A stretch of DNA of 64,000 nucleotides, from positions 1-64,000 of the forward strand of contig JADJGB010000010.1 in NCBI GenBank assembly GCA_016708305.1, in the 5' to 3' direction. Of the stretch, positions 28,277 through 37,930 are shown piece by piece (within the stretch, counting starts at the first letter, position 1; each line of letters starts with the position of its first letter). Origin of the DNA: Sphingobacteriales bacterium. Its GTDB lineage: Bacteria; Bacteroidota; Bacteroidia; Chitinophagales; Chitinophagaceae. The translations under genes and the position numbers were made by a program. Below the pieces are notes generated by a model. The model was given only the letters and a program-made list of their open reading frames with translations, did no database searches and was not told the origin of the DNA.

Positions 28277-29077
28277 TCAGTAATATTCGATTTCTCTGAT
28301 TACAATAAATTTGGAAGTACCGTCCACCGAAATCACCTGGCGAATCCAGTTGCCTTTACTATCGAACTCATAGCTGTAGGCTTCTTTTGCATTGAGGCTT
28401 CCATCAGAATAATAATAGTCTTCCTCAATAATCAGGTTTTTATCATCATATTTTGATAACCATTTGGCTATCAATGTATTTTCGGCATTATACATGTATT
28501 CTTCCACTTTATTTCCTTGCTTGTCATACTTATAAACGGTTTTTAATGTCGGCTCAGACCTGTTGGGGAAAAATTGGTTTTCTTCTATTTTATTCCCCTG
28601 ATTGTCATATTGAAAAAGCCAGTTGGAAATTTGGTGATCGTCCGATTTTGTAAGAATTTTTTCTTCAAGATGCCCGACAGGGTTGTATTTTAAAAAATAT
28701 TTATACCAAAGCGTGCTGTCCGGTTTATATGTCAGTTCTTCAATTTTCTGGTCATTTGAGTTGTATGTAAAGGTATTTCTGTATTTAAGTTCGCCGTCAT
28801 TTCTGTACAGATATTCTTCCAACATATTTCCTTTTTTATCAAACAATCTGTATGTATCTTTTTTCCATGAAGGTGCAGCCCGTTTGCCGGCTTCAAATTT
28901 CCCGTTAATATTTACAGCTTCATAAGTCATTTCTTTGGTGGATTTAATACTTCCAATTAAACCCAACGATTTTAAATCATTGGATTTAGAATTTCCACAG
29001 CCGACAACAATAGAAAAATTGATAAGGTAAACGAAGTAAATAAAATATGCGAAGACTATCTTTTTGCAAGTAATCAT
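28277..29077 (-). CDS. Lipoprotein with YD/MORN-like repeats
   Basis: About 265 residues. The N-terminal signal ends FSIVVGCGNS, a lipobox, so it is probably a lipoprotein. The start at 29077 (MITCKK) gives a normal signal length; an ATG at 29092 adds five residues. The mature part is a series of about 20-22 residue beta repeats of the form Y(D/N)xxGNxxExxxY(xxx)TLxxKxxxxY (for example DKKGNMLEEYLYRNDGELKY and DKQGNKVEEYMYNAENTL), like RHS/YD or MORN-type repeats. Such proteins are common on Bacteroidota surfaces; the role is unknown. Confidence 0.7.
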   Translation of the reverse strand: MITCKKIVFAYFIYFVYLINFSIVVGCGNSKSNDLKSLGLIGSIKSTKEMTYEAVNINGKFEAGKRAAPSWKKDTYRLFDKKGNMLEEYLYRNDGELKYRNTFTYNSNDQKIEELTYKPDSTLWYKYFLKYNPVGHLEEKILTKSDDHQISNWLFQYDNQGNKIEENQFFPNRSEPTLKTVYKYDKQGNKVEEYMYNAENTLIAKWLSKYDDKNLIIEEDYYYSDGSLNAKEAYSYEFDSKGNWIRQVISVDGTSKFIVIREIEYY

Positions 29078-29281
29078 ATCTTTTGAATTCAACTTTTTGA
29101 AGTCGGAATAAATCTTAGCAACTAAAATATAGAATTCTTTTTACAATTTGGATAAAATTGTTTTAATTAAATTATTTTATTATGAAATTTAAAAACGACA
29201 TTTACTAAATTCTTATAATATATATTATGTTAAATAGAAAACATCATTTTCAAATGATACAATAAAACGACAATAAATAAA

Positions 29282-29304
29282 GCCACCCTATTTACAGGAT
29301 GGCC
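29282..29304 (-). terminator. Intrinsic terminator of the TPR gene
   Basis: On the minus strand GCCATCCT-GTAAAT-AGGGTGGC (one mismatch) followed by TTTATTT, 25 bases past the stop at 29329. Confidence 0.7.
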
Positions 29305-29328
29305 TTTGATCTATTTATAGAAATGAAT

Positions 29329-30670
29329 TTATTTCAGTTTATTGTACAAATCGTTGTATTTGGTTTCCAATGCCACAATTTTGTTCAAATCGGCTCCTTT
29401 TGCTCCTTCTCGCTTGTAAGAATAATATTGAGCAAGATTACCTACAATAATTCTGTACTGACGTTTTTGGCTGTTGTCCAGATTTCCTTTTTTGCTGAAC
29501 ATATCTACAGCATTTTCGAAATATTCCTTGGCAATATCATACTCGGTATCATATTTCTTTTTGATGTCTGCCAATTTTGGTTTTAGTTCGGCAGCCTTTT
29601 GTTTGTCAGATGCTGTTGGTTTGGGCTTAGAGGCTAATTTATCAATTTCAATTTCAAGAGGCCTCATTTCCTCGCCAATAGCTTCCGATTTGCTGATGTA
29701 GTGATCTCCCAGTAATAATGTGGGTTGCAATTCTTCGGGTTTAAGTTCATTGGCTTTTTTGAGCGCCGAAAGCATTTTTTGCTTCCAATTCGGCAAAATT
29801 TGATGGCTTAACCGCTCCTTCTTTTCTGGAATTTAGAGTATCATAAAACACTTCGCCCAATGCCAACACATTTTTATAATCATTTGGATTGGCAGCTATT
29901 AGTTTTTCCAGATTGGCCACTTTTTCATTAAAGTTGCCAGATGCGCCCAATGCAAAATCCAATAAAGTATAGGTGAAATAGTCATCATTTGGATATAATT
30001 CTCTACCGATTGCTTTAAATTTTTCGAAATTTGCCTGGTCGTTTTTTAGTGCATAATATCTAACCAAGCCCTGATATACCGAAACAAACCCTTGTCCGGG
30101 CACCTTTAAATCTGCTAAACGAGTATAATATTTTGTAGCCTCATCCGATTTTTGGTTTGTTTCGGCCAAAATTCCTGCATAATAGTTGGCATTTGTATCT
30201 ATAGTTGAGTATGGAAGAATTTTATGCTTAATTAAAATATCAGATAAGTCAACCACCTTTTTAAATTTATCGTAAGCCGGTACAAAATTCTTACTGTTAA
30301 TGTCGGCTACTCCTGCATTAAAATAAGAAGCGTAAAGATTGAAAGGTCCGTTTTTAAGCATTTGATCTTCCAATAACTTTAAGGAAGGCTCCATTTCTTG
30401 ATACTTTTCAAATGCATTCCATGCTTCTTCCCTGTTTTTTTCTGCATCTGCCTCCATAGCAGAATCGAGGCTCATACTACTGTAAATGGATGATTTGATA
30501 AGCCAGCCTTCGGGTTTAGAGAAAAATTTGTCATTTCCTTTTTTGTCAAGTATTTTTTTTGCTTCGTCTATTTTGCCTATCATTATGGCAGACTTGATGT
30601 CGTCATATTTTTGGGCAAAGGTGGCTAATGCAAAAATTGCAAAAATTGTAAAGAGCGTAAGTTTTTTCAT
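29329..30670 (-). CDS. Secreted TPR protein (frameshifted)
   Basis: About 445 residues after correction. The signal peptide (1-19) ends LATFAQ. TPR-like helical pairs follow: NFVPAYDKFKKVVDLSD, NYYAGILAETNQKSDEATKYYTRLADL, FVSVYQGLVRYYALKNDQANFEKFKAIG. The C-terminal part contains a long charged helix (LEIEIDKLASKPKPTASDKQKAAELKPKL), then FENAVDMFSKKGNLDNSQKR. The frame shifts near 29785. It lies directly downstream of gyrA on the same strand, a neighbourhood often kept in Chitinophagaceae. No enzyme motif; probably a periplasmic scaffold or assembly factor, which is inference. Confidence 0.75.
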
Positions 30671-30728
30671 GACAATTTTAATTTTTGTGTTTGTTTCGTT
30701 TTAACTTAAAAAATTTAAATCTATGATA

Positions 30729-33345
30729 CTACGGATTATCATCCCCGTTATTAGATGTCTTTTCATCATTCAAAGTTGCGTCTTTTTCTTCAGATGAATT
30801 ATGATCTGCATCATTTTTTTCAACTTTATTTTCCATATCCTCGTTTTCACCGGGAATTTCTTCCTGTTCATCCAACTTAGAGATAGCTGCTATATCGTCG
30901 CCTTCTTCTATCCTAATTAGTTTAACGCCTTGCGTAGCGCGGCCTTGCTCGCTAATGCCACTCACCGGCATACGGATAGTGATACCACTTTTACAGGTAA
31001 TCATCAAATCCTGGTCTTCTCTTACCATCATCAGCCCAACCAGCCTACCTGTTTTATCGGTAATATTGATGGTTTTTACGCCCTTTCCACCCCTGTTAGT
31101 AATTCGGTATTCATCTATTTTGGTACGCTTTCCATATCCTTTTTCGCTCACTACCAATACTGTGCCTTCATCTCCGTTATTGGGATTACTGCAAATCATG
31201 CCTACCACTTCATCACTTTCGTTGTCCACTTCTATGCCAAATACACCGATGGCTCCTCTGCCCGTTGCTCTTACTTTTTCTTCGGAAAAACGAATGGCGC
31301 GCCCACTTTTTACAGCCATCATGATTTCGGAGTGGCCGTCGGTCATTTTCGCTTCCAATAACCGGTCGCCTTCGTTAATGGTTATTGCATTGACGCCTGT
31401 CTGTCTGGGACGGCTGAAATCTGACAGTTGTGTTTTTTTGATGATGCCCTTTTTAGTACAAAGTACAATGTTATGGCCGTTTACAAATTCTTCGTCTTTC
31501 AAATCTTTCACATCAATAATGGCGCGTATTTTATCATCGGGCGGCAGTTGCATCAGGTTTTGAATGGCCCTGCCTCTCCCGTTCTTTTCTCCTTCCGGTA
31601 TTTGATACACATTCAGCCAGTAGCATCTTCCTTTTTCGGTAAAGAACAACAAGGTATGGTGTGTAGATGCCACAAAAAGATGCTCTATGTAATCTTCATT
31701 TCGTGTTTTTCCGCCCATTACTCCCCTACCGCCACGGCGTTGAGCGCGATAATCCTCGGCGGGTGTTCTTTTTATATAACCCAAATGGGAAATGGTAATT
31801 ACCACGTCTTCTTCCTTTATCAGGTCTTTAATTTTCACCTCGTCATCAAGGTAAGTGATTTCGGTACGGCGGGTATCGCCATATTTTTGTTTAATTTCGG
31901 ATAATTCTGCTTTAATGATATCAAACCTGAGGTTTTGGTCAGCAAGAATATTGCTTAAATGCTGAATTAATTTCATCAACTCGTCATATTCCTGCTTTAT
32001 CTTTTCGCGTTCCATGCCGGTAAGGCGTTGCAAGCGGAGTTCGAGAATTGCTTTTGCCTGCACCTCGTCAAGACCCCAACCAGCATTTATCAGGTTATCT
32101 TTTGCAGTTTCGGGTGTAGGTGAATTTCTAATGAGTCTGATTACTTCATCAAGATGATCCAACGCAATTAAATAACCACGGAGTATATGTGCCTTCTTTT
32201 CGGCTTCTTTAAGTTCAAACTGAGTACGCCTTACAACTACCTCATGCCTGAACTCCACAAATTCTTTGATTAAATCTTTCAGATTGAGAATACTTGGTCT
32301 TCCTTTTACAATGGCTACATTATTAATGCCAAACGAAGTTTGTAAATCGGTATTTTTATATAATTGATTAACAACAACTTGTGCTATTGCATCCCTTCTT
32401 AGGTCAATAACAATGCGGGTGCCTTCTTTTTTATTGGATTCATTGTTTACATGAGCAATTCCTTCAATCACCTTATTGTTTACCAATTCACCTATTTTAT
32501 TGGTAAGTGCATCACGGTTTACCTGATACGGTACTTCGGTTATTACTATTTGCTCTCTGCCGCTTGGTTTGGTGTCCACATGTATTTTTCCTCTGATGAC
32601 TACCCTACCTCTTCCGGTATGCATTCCGGCTTTTATTCCTTCCATACCATGAATAATGCCGCCTGTGGGGAAATCGGGCGCTTTTACATGTTGCATCAAC
32701 TCGTCAATAGTAATATCATTATTATCAATGTAAGCAATACAGCCGTCTATCACCTCATTCAGATTGTGAGGCATCATATTGGTAGCCATACCTACAGCGA
32801 TACCGCTGGAACCATTAACCAAAAGTTGCGGAATCCGGGAGGGAAGAATCGTGGGTTCCTGCCTGGAATCGTCATAGTTGAACTGGAAATCAACGGTATC
32901 TTTTTCAATATCATCCAGCATGTGTTCAGTCAGCTTTTCAAGCTTCACTTCGGTATAACGCATGGCTGCCGGCCCGTCTCCATCCTGATTACCAAAGTTA
33001 CCCTGTCCGTCAACCATTGTGTATCTCATGCTCCACTCCTGCGCCATGCGTACCATTGCATCATACACTGGTTTGTCTCCCATGAGGATGGTATTTACCC
33101 AAAACCTCACCTACTACCAGCGCCGATTTACGGTAAGACCGGTTTGCATGAAGCCCCAGATCGTTCATTGCATATAGAATACGTCGGTGAACGGGTTTCA
33201 ACCCATCACGCACATCTGGTAATGCACGGCCAACGATTACGCTCATTGAGTAATCAATGTAGGCCGTTTTCATTTGTTCTTCTATATTTACCGGAATAAT
33301 CCTGTTATTGTCTTGCGTTTCCTGTGGTTCTAAATTCTCTTCCAT
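30729..33345 (-). CDS. gyrA: DNA gyrase subunit A (frameshifted)
   Basis: Breaks and rejoins DNA in the gyrase A2B2 complex. Start ATG 33345 (MEENLEPQETQDNN). IEEQMKTAYIDYSMSVIVGRALPDVRDGLKPVHRRILYAM is the hallmark N-terminus. The active Tyr is in AAMRYTEVKL. LRLQRLTGMEREKI lies in the coiled coil. C-terminal beta-pinwheel blades follow (GRGVMGGKTRNEDYIEHLF, GRCYWLNVYQIPEG, RGGKGVKTINITDKTG), and the tail is acidic. One extra base at about 33080, in the codons after KYHPHG, splits the gene inside the quinolone-resistance region. The next residues read DKPVYD where Ser is usual. Corrected length is about 870 residues. Confidence 0.95.
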
Positions 33346-33398
33346 CAAATAATAATAATCAATAAAAACTAGTACTCTATTCAAAAAAAACAGACTTG

Positions 33399-33406
33399 CA
33401 AACCTA
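33399..33406 (-). promoter_or_regulatory. -7 promoter box for gyrA
   Basis: Minus strand TAGGTTTG, a full TANNTTTG match, 53 bases before the gyrA ATG. The -33 region has TTTTCC, a weak match. Confidence 0.4.
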
Positions 33407-33579
33407 ACAATTTTCAACCGGAAAACCTTAATACTCCGAAGGTTTTTTAGTAAAAATATCAGAAATACAACTTGCTGATAATGAAATAATTAAACTTCAA
33501 AAAATAGAGTCGGGTACTTCATTATGCCTTCCTGAATAATTGTTATTAAATATTTGATAAAACCGACCTGAATTTATGA

Positions 33580-33981
33580 CTATTTCGGCTCCTGTCTTTT
33601 GGTCATGTCAAGTACCGGCATCAAACCTTCGCTGGGCATATAGATGATTTGAGGAAGATTGCCCTTATCTGCAAGTTTTTCTAATGTTCTGATGAACAAA
33701 TACTGGTTATATATGGAAGTAAGCTGCCCATTTTCAATTTGCATAGCCTCTGCCATTCCCCTTGCCCTTGCCACTTCTGCTTCGGCATTTAGTTTTTCGG
33801 CCTCTAATCTGGCTTTTGCTTCTTCCACTAAAATGCGTCTGTTTTGTTCGGCTTTGGCCATTTCAGCCTTTCCGGCCATTTCCTGCTGCCATACATTGTA
33901 TCGCGGCATGCCCCACATAAATAAAAATATGATAAAGATTAATGTAAGAATTATTGGTAAAAGGATTTTAGAAAATTTCAT
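33580..33981 (-). CDS. Small membrane-anchored SPFH/prohibitin-tail-like protein
   Basis: 133 residues. One N-terminal membrane helix (about 5-24, ILLPIILTLIFIIFLFMW), then a long Ala/Glu-rich helix (EMAGKAEMAKAEQNRRILVEEAKARLEAEKLNAEAEVARARGMAEAMQI) and a short tail (YLFIRTLEKLADKGNLPQIIYMPSEG). The helix and tail match the C-terminal part of SPFH (stomatin/prohibitin/HflK) proteins, but the SPFH domain itself is absent. The frame is clean, so the short form seems genuine. A scaffold for membrane protein complexes is a guess. Confidence 0.7.
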   Translation of the reverse strand: MKFSKILLPIILTLIFIIFLFMWGMPRYNVWQQEMAGKAEMAKAEQNRRILVEEAKARLEAEKLNAEAEVARARGMAEAMQIENGQLTSIYNQYLFIRTLEKLADKGNLPQIIYMPSEGLMPVLDMTKRQEPK

Positions 33982-34103
33982 GATATTTTTTTAAGATGTT
34001 GAAAGTAGGTAAATTTTTGTGATAAAAGAAAATTATAGGTTAAAATGACAAAATTGGAACCTGAAACCATTTAAAACCAAAATCTTCGCTTTTAATAAAA
34101 AAA

Positions 34104-34133
34104 AGTTTACCCAGTCTTTAAACAGGGTAAACT
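34104..34133 (-). terminator. Terminator of the sqr-dsrC-dsrE operon
   Basis: Arms AGTTTACCC and GGGTAAACT. On the minus strand the stem is followed by a run of eight T (the A run at 34096-34103). It lies just past the dsrE stop. Confidence 0.85.
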
Positions 34134-34143
34134 CTGTCAAATA

Positions 34144-34668
34144 TTATTTAAAAACTTTGTTGAAATGCTTATTCCTTCCTACAAAATCAGATAAACAACA
34201 TTTGTGTCCCGGTTCGCTTCCACGGGCATAGAAATCGCCAACTGTAATGATGGCTTCAATTTCTTCGTACAAGTCTTCTTTTTTGTATTTGAACATGTCA
34301 GCAGCCAGTTTGCATGCCCACAACCTTACACCCGATGCCGATAATATTTCCAGAAATTCGGGCACTTCGGGCAAATCAAGCTTTGCCATTTCTTTTTTCA
34401 TCATTTTGGTAGCCATAGCTTCCATACCGGGTAGCCCGCCTATCATAGTAGGGAATGGCATGGCAGGATTGCCCACTGTGGCAAAGCGCAGGTCATTCAT
34501 TTTTTTCTTATGTACTGCTTCAAGCCCGAAAAAGGTGAAAAACATTTCAGCTTCATAACCTTCCATTCTGGCACCATTGGCCAATACAAATGCTGCATAT
34601 ACGCTGTCGAGGGTGGCTTTTGACAAAATGATCATCATTTTTTTAAGCCCTGTATTATTTTCGTTCAT
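34144..34668 (-). CDS. DsrE/DsrF/DrsH-like family protein
   Basis: 174 residues of the DsrE fold. KKMMIILSKATLDSVYAAFVLANGARMEGYEAEMFFTFFG is the family start. It has a conserved Cys in VRLWACKLAADMF (Cys119), the likely sulfur-carrying residue, and a CysCys pair near the end (157-158). DsrE-type proteins take part in sulfur-transfer relays with DsrC/TusE. It is the last gene of a three-gene unit with a DsrC/TusE-like protein and a sulfide:quinone oxidoreductase-like flavoprotein, followed by a strong terminator. Confidence 0.88.
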   Translation of the reverse strand: MNENNTGLKKMMIILSKATLDSVYAAFVLANGARMEGYEAEMFFTFFGLEAVHKKKMNDLRFATVGNPAMPFPTMIGGLPGMEAMATKMMKKEMAKLDLPEVPEFLEILSASGVRLWACKLAADMFKYKKEDLYEEIEAIITVGDFYARGSEPGHKCCLSDFVGRNKHFNKVFK

Positions 34669-34738
34669 AAAAAGGTATTTAAATATTTATTGCTCCTTTC
34701 TGTCTTTTCTTTGGAGAAGGATAACATAGCTGCCCAAA

Positions 34739-35047
34739 TTAAATACAACTTGCCGGCTTGGGTACACCTGCTATTTTTGTAGCCGTTTTTAATGGAGCCT
34801 TTGGAAACAAGGCATAAAATTCCTTGATATCCACAATGCCACTCTTACCGATTCCGCGTATGGTTAGCCCTACTTCCTTTTTCACCTGATCCTGAATGTA
34901 GGTCAGCACCTCCCAATGGCGGGGCGTTAGATCTATTTCATTTTCTTTTCCCAGCTCCTCTCCCACCTCTTTGGTCCACTGGCCAAAATCGGTCATGAAG
35001 CCTTCTTCATTTACATTTATTGTTTTTCCTGCGATTGTTTTTTCCAT
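34739..35047 (-). CDS. TusE/DsrC/DsvC-family sulfur relay protein
   Basis: 102 residues. Family motifs: DEEGFMTDFGQWTKEV-type start (here NVNEEGF...), LTPRHWEVLTYIQ, and a C-terminal swinging arm ending PKPASCI with the penultimate Cys101. This is the only cysteine in the protein. The second arm cysteine of true DsrC, about ten residues before the end cysteine, is absent (ATKIAG instead). It is therefore a single-cysteine, TusE-like sulfur carrier rather than a substrate of dissimilatory sulfite reductase. It lies between dsrE and the sqr-like gene on the minus strand. Confidence 0.9.
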   Translation of the reverse strand: MEKTIAGKTINVNEEGFMTDFGQWTKEVGEELGKENEIDLTPRHWEVLTYIQDQVKKEVGLTIRGIGKSGIVDIKEFYALFPKAPLKTATKIAGVPKPASCI

Positions 35048-35092
35048 AATTATTTATTTAAATTATTTATTAAATTATTGATATTCAACTGC

Positions 35093-36334
35093 CTAATCAA
35101 ATATTTTTCCGGCTTTATTCATTTTTGCGGGTACAAAAGGAATAGGGATGCCTCTTAACAACATATTCCAATAAACCCATCGAAAAGCCAATTTCCCAAA
35201 ATGATTTATCCGGTTTTCTTTCAGCAGCTTTAATGGTCCGATACCTGCTATCGGGAACGTTCCTCTCACCGGTTCGTGGTCATAATTAAAGTCAATTAAA
35301 AGCGCTTTACCATTACCTGTTTCGATAAAACAATTGGAATGGCCGTCAAAATCCTCTGCCAATGGTTTTCCGGCGATAAAATTAAGGATATTTTCGGTAA
35401 GTATTTCAGCCTGAAAGTGAGCCACAGACCCGGCCTTAGAGGTAGGCAGGTTGGTGGCATCGCCTATTACAAAAATATTTTCTTTCAATTTCGATTGTAA
35501 TGTATGCTTATGGGTAGGTATAAAGTTCAAATCATCACCCATACGCGATCTTTCCCATACAGCGTTACCTTTATTAGTGGGTACGGTAACGAGTAAGTCA
35601 AAAGGCACTTCTTCGCCACCATAGTCAACAATTTTTTTGTTGTCGTTATCCACTTCCATAATGGCAAAGTCATTTAGGGTATTGATGTTCTTATCTTTTA
35701 GCAAATGACTCAGCGCCAAATTACATTTGGGTTTGGTAAAAGGCCCGCTAAGAGGCGTAACATAGGTAATTTCCACCTTGTGACGCATATTTTTCTTTTT
35801 GAAAAAGGCATTTGCCAAAAATGCAAACTCCAATGGTGCCACCGGGCATTTTATGGGCATTTCGGTAATGTGTACCACTAATTTTCCACCTTCCCAGTTT
35901 TTCAATTTTTCTGCCAAAGCCACAGCACCTTCATAGCTGTAAAAATCAAAAACAGATTTTTGCCATTCTGCCCCCTTCATTCCTTCCACTTCTTCAGGTG
36001 CAATATCGCTTCCTGTGGCAATAATCATTATGTCATAAAGAATATGGGCACCATTTGCCAGAATCACTTTGTTTTCTTCGGGTTTTACTATATCGATGGA
36101 TTCCAGAACCCATTCAACTCCTTTTGGGATGAACTTTTTAATAGGCTTTACGGTTTGCAGGGGGGTATAAATGCCAAAAGGTACGAATAAAAAACCGGGT
36201 TGATAATAGTGTTCTTTTCTTTCATCTACAATAGTAATTTTCCATTCATTTTTTCTGAGTTTTTTTCTCAGATGGCTTGCCATTGTGGTTCCTGCTGTTC
36301 CTGCTCCCAATATTAGTAATTGTTTCATTTTCAA
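35093..36334 (-). CDS. Sulfide:quinone oxidoreductase-like FAD protein
   Basis: 413 residues. FAD-binding motif LLILGAGTAGTTMASHLR at the start, IMIIATGSD near 105, and the second dinucleotide motif FVIGDATNLPTSKAGSVAHFQAE near 288-310. Cysteines at 163 (in EMPIKCPVAPLEFAF, a family motif), 204 and 335 are candidates for sulfide oxidation. The C-terminus has paired aromatic and hydrophobic segments (FRWVYWNMLLRGIPIPF) expected to attach to the membrane. It is first in a unit with dsrC and dsrE, so the likely role is oxidising sulfide and passing sulfane sulfur to the relay proteins. The exact SQR type cannot be set from sequence alone. Confidence 0.85.
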   Translation of the reverse strand: MKMKQLLILGAGTAGTTMASHLRKKLRKNEWKITIVDERKEHYYQPGFLFVPFGIYTPLQTVKPIKKFIPKGVEWVLESIDIVKPEENKVILANGAHILYDIMIIATGSDIAPEEVEGMKGAEWQKSVFDFYSYEGAVALAEKLKNWEGGKLVVHITEMPIKCPVAPLEFAFLANAFFKKKNMRHKVEITYVTPLSGPFTKPKCNLALSHLLKDKNINTLNDFAIMEVDNDNKKIVDYGGEEVPFDLLVTVPTNKGNAVWERSRMGDDLNFIPTHKHTLQSKLKENIFVIGDATNLPTSKAGSVAHFQAEILTENILNFIAGKPLAEDFDGHSNCFIETGNGKALLIDFNYDHEPVRGTFPIAGIGPLKLLKENRINHFGKLAFRWVYWNMLLRGIPIPFVPAKMNKAGKIFD

Positions 36335-36503
36335 TCGTTTTTATCTTTTTACAAAGGACTTGATTCGCCATAATTAAGAGCGTGACATTAATCACCAAAA
36401 AGAGGGTTTGAAATATGATTTTGGTCAGATATTGAGGTATAAAATGGCTTACTTTAAACACAAATTTGTAAAAAACTTTATCCTAATCGGGAAAACTCAC
36501 CTA

Positions 36504-37415
36504 TTACTTCAGAAAATTCATTTTGATAAGCCATTGTTTCAGGCTGTCCATCCAGTTTTCTTCAGTGGTTTTGTTGTTCATGCCAAAGCCGTGTCCTCCT
36601 TTTTCAAAGAGTTTTAATTCGGCAGGAACATTGTTTTTTTGTAAAGCTTGAAAGTAAACCCAGCTGTTTTCATACCTGACGGTTTTGTCATCCTTTGCAT
36701 GAACCAAAAAAGCCGGTGGTGTTTTTTTGTTGATGTTCAATTCGTTTGAATACTGTTCAATTTTTTTGGAAGAAGGTCTGCTGCCCAGCAAATTGGTTCT
36801 GCTGCCCTTATGCGCCAAAGAATCTGTAAAACTGATAACAGGATAAATCAAAACCGAAAAATCGGGTCGTAATGAATTTTTCTTAGCATTTAAAATAAGC
36901 ATTTCATTATATCGGGTAGAAAGCGATGCTGCTAAGTGGCCACCTGCCGAAAAACCCATTATTCCTATCTTTTTAGGATTAACACCATAGACTTTTGCAT
37001 TCTTCCTCACCATTTGAATTGCTCTTTCGGCATCTTGCAATGGAGTAATTGATTTATCGAACTGGGTTTTATCATCAGGAATCCGATATTTTAACACAAA
37101 AGCTGTAATTCCCCATTCGTTTAATGCCTTTGCCACATCCGAACCTTCATGGCTTGCGGCCAAAATAGCATAACCTCCTCCCGGACAAATGATTATGGCA
37201 GTACCATTCGGATTTTGAGCGGCAGTAGGTTGATAAATAGTTAATGTGGGAACTGATACTTTACTGATTCTCAAAATTCCGTTTGCATCAATATCAGCTT
37301 TTTCAAGCTTTTCAGAAAATTTATTATTAGGTATAGCATCGTAAAGCCTTATCTCGTTTTGAGCATTTACATTAAACGAAAAAAGTGTTAATATCAAAAT
37401 GAGTGTTTTCTGCAT
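36504..37415 (-). CDS. Secreted alpha/beta hydrolase, acetyl-esterase-like
   Basis: 303 residues with a signal peptide (1-18, ending NVNAQ). Oxyanion motif IICPGGGYAILA, nucleophile elbow MGFSAGGHLAAS, and AFLVHAKDDKTVRYENSW (acid) and GGHGFGM (His) in the right order. Such enzymes (BD-FAE/Axe-like) remove acyl groups from polysaccharides, but the substrate here is not known. The gene is intact and stands beside a DUF4268 gene on the same strand. Confidence 0.85.
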   Translation of the reverse strand: MQKTLILILTLFSFNVNAQNEIRLYDAIPNNKFSEKLEKADIDANGILRISKVSVPTLTIYQPTAAQNPNGTAIIICPGGGYAILAASHEGSDVAKALNEWGITAFVLKYRIPDDKTQFDKSITPLQDAERAIQMVRKNAKVYGVNPKKIGIMGFSAGGHLAASLSTRYNEMLILNAKKNSLRPDFSVLIYPVISFTDSLAHKGSRTNLLGSRPSSKKIEQYSNELNINKKTPPAFLVHAKDDKTVRYENSWVYFQALQKNNVPAELKLFEKGGHGFGMNNKTTEENWMDSLKQWLIKMNFLK

Positions 37416-37429
37416 AAATGAAGCATTGA

Positions 37430-37883
37430 TTATTCAAAATGAGGCTTTACCATACACCAGAAAAGATCAAGACTGATGAGGTTTTGTTTGAAAAAAGAAA
37501 TAATCCTAGGCCAGTCGTTTTTATTAAAAATATTTACATTCGTAATATCAGTATATATTTTTGACATTTCACTGCCATCCTCATCAAACGTTTCAGCAAG
37601 CCAAATCCATTCGCCAAAAACATACTCATCAAAAGTATATTTCATTGAATGTAGTTTTTCAAAAACCTCAATGCGTTCTTCAGTTGATAAATGATTGATT
37701 TCTATGGAGATAGCTGCCTTTTTTATTATCTACATCGGTACGAAAAAAAATATTCTTAATCCCTGTTTTATAGTTTACCCAATTGATAGATTGTGCATCA
37801 GCATTGAGAATTGGTTTCATATAAGCTCCAAAGGAAGTCCAGAATTCTTTTTTGATAGATGCCGCTTCGGATTTGGAATACAT
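37430..37883 (-). CDS. DUF4268 family protein (frameshifted)
   Basis: Starts MYSKSEAASIKKEFWTSFGAYMKPIL at 37883, the typical DUF4268 N-terminus, with SINWVNYKTGIKNIFFRTDVDNKK after it. A missing base near 37725 moves the frame. The second part (KLHSMKYTFDEYVFGEWIWLAE, then KIYTDITNVNIFNKNDWPRIISFFKQNLISLDLFW) is the rest of the domain. Corrected length is about 150 residues. Function unknown; some DUF4268 domains have a nuclease-like fold in other contexts. Confidence 0.8.
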
Positions 37884-37930
37884 TTTTGATTACTTATTAG
37901 AAAATTACAGATTGAAAAATTGCAGATTGG

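Noticed and set aside
30930..33299. Plus-strand ORFs of 140-280 codons opposite gyrA
   Set aside because: They are shadows of the conserved gyrA coding strand. The translations are His/Tyr/Phe-rich and have no domain.
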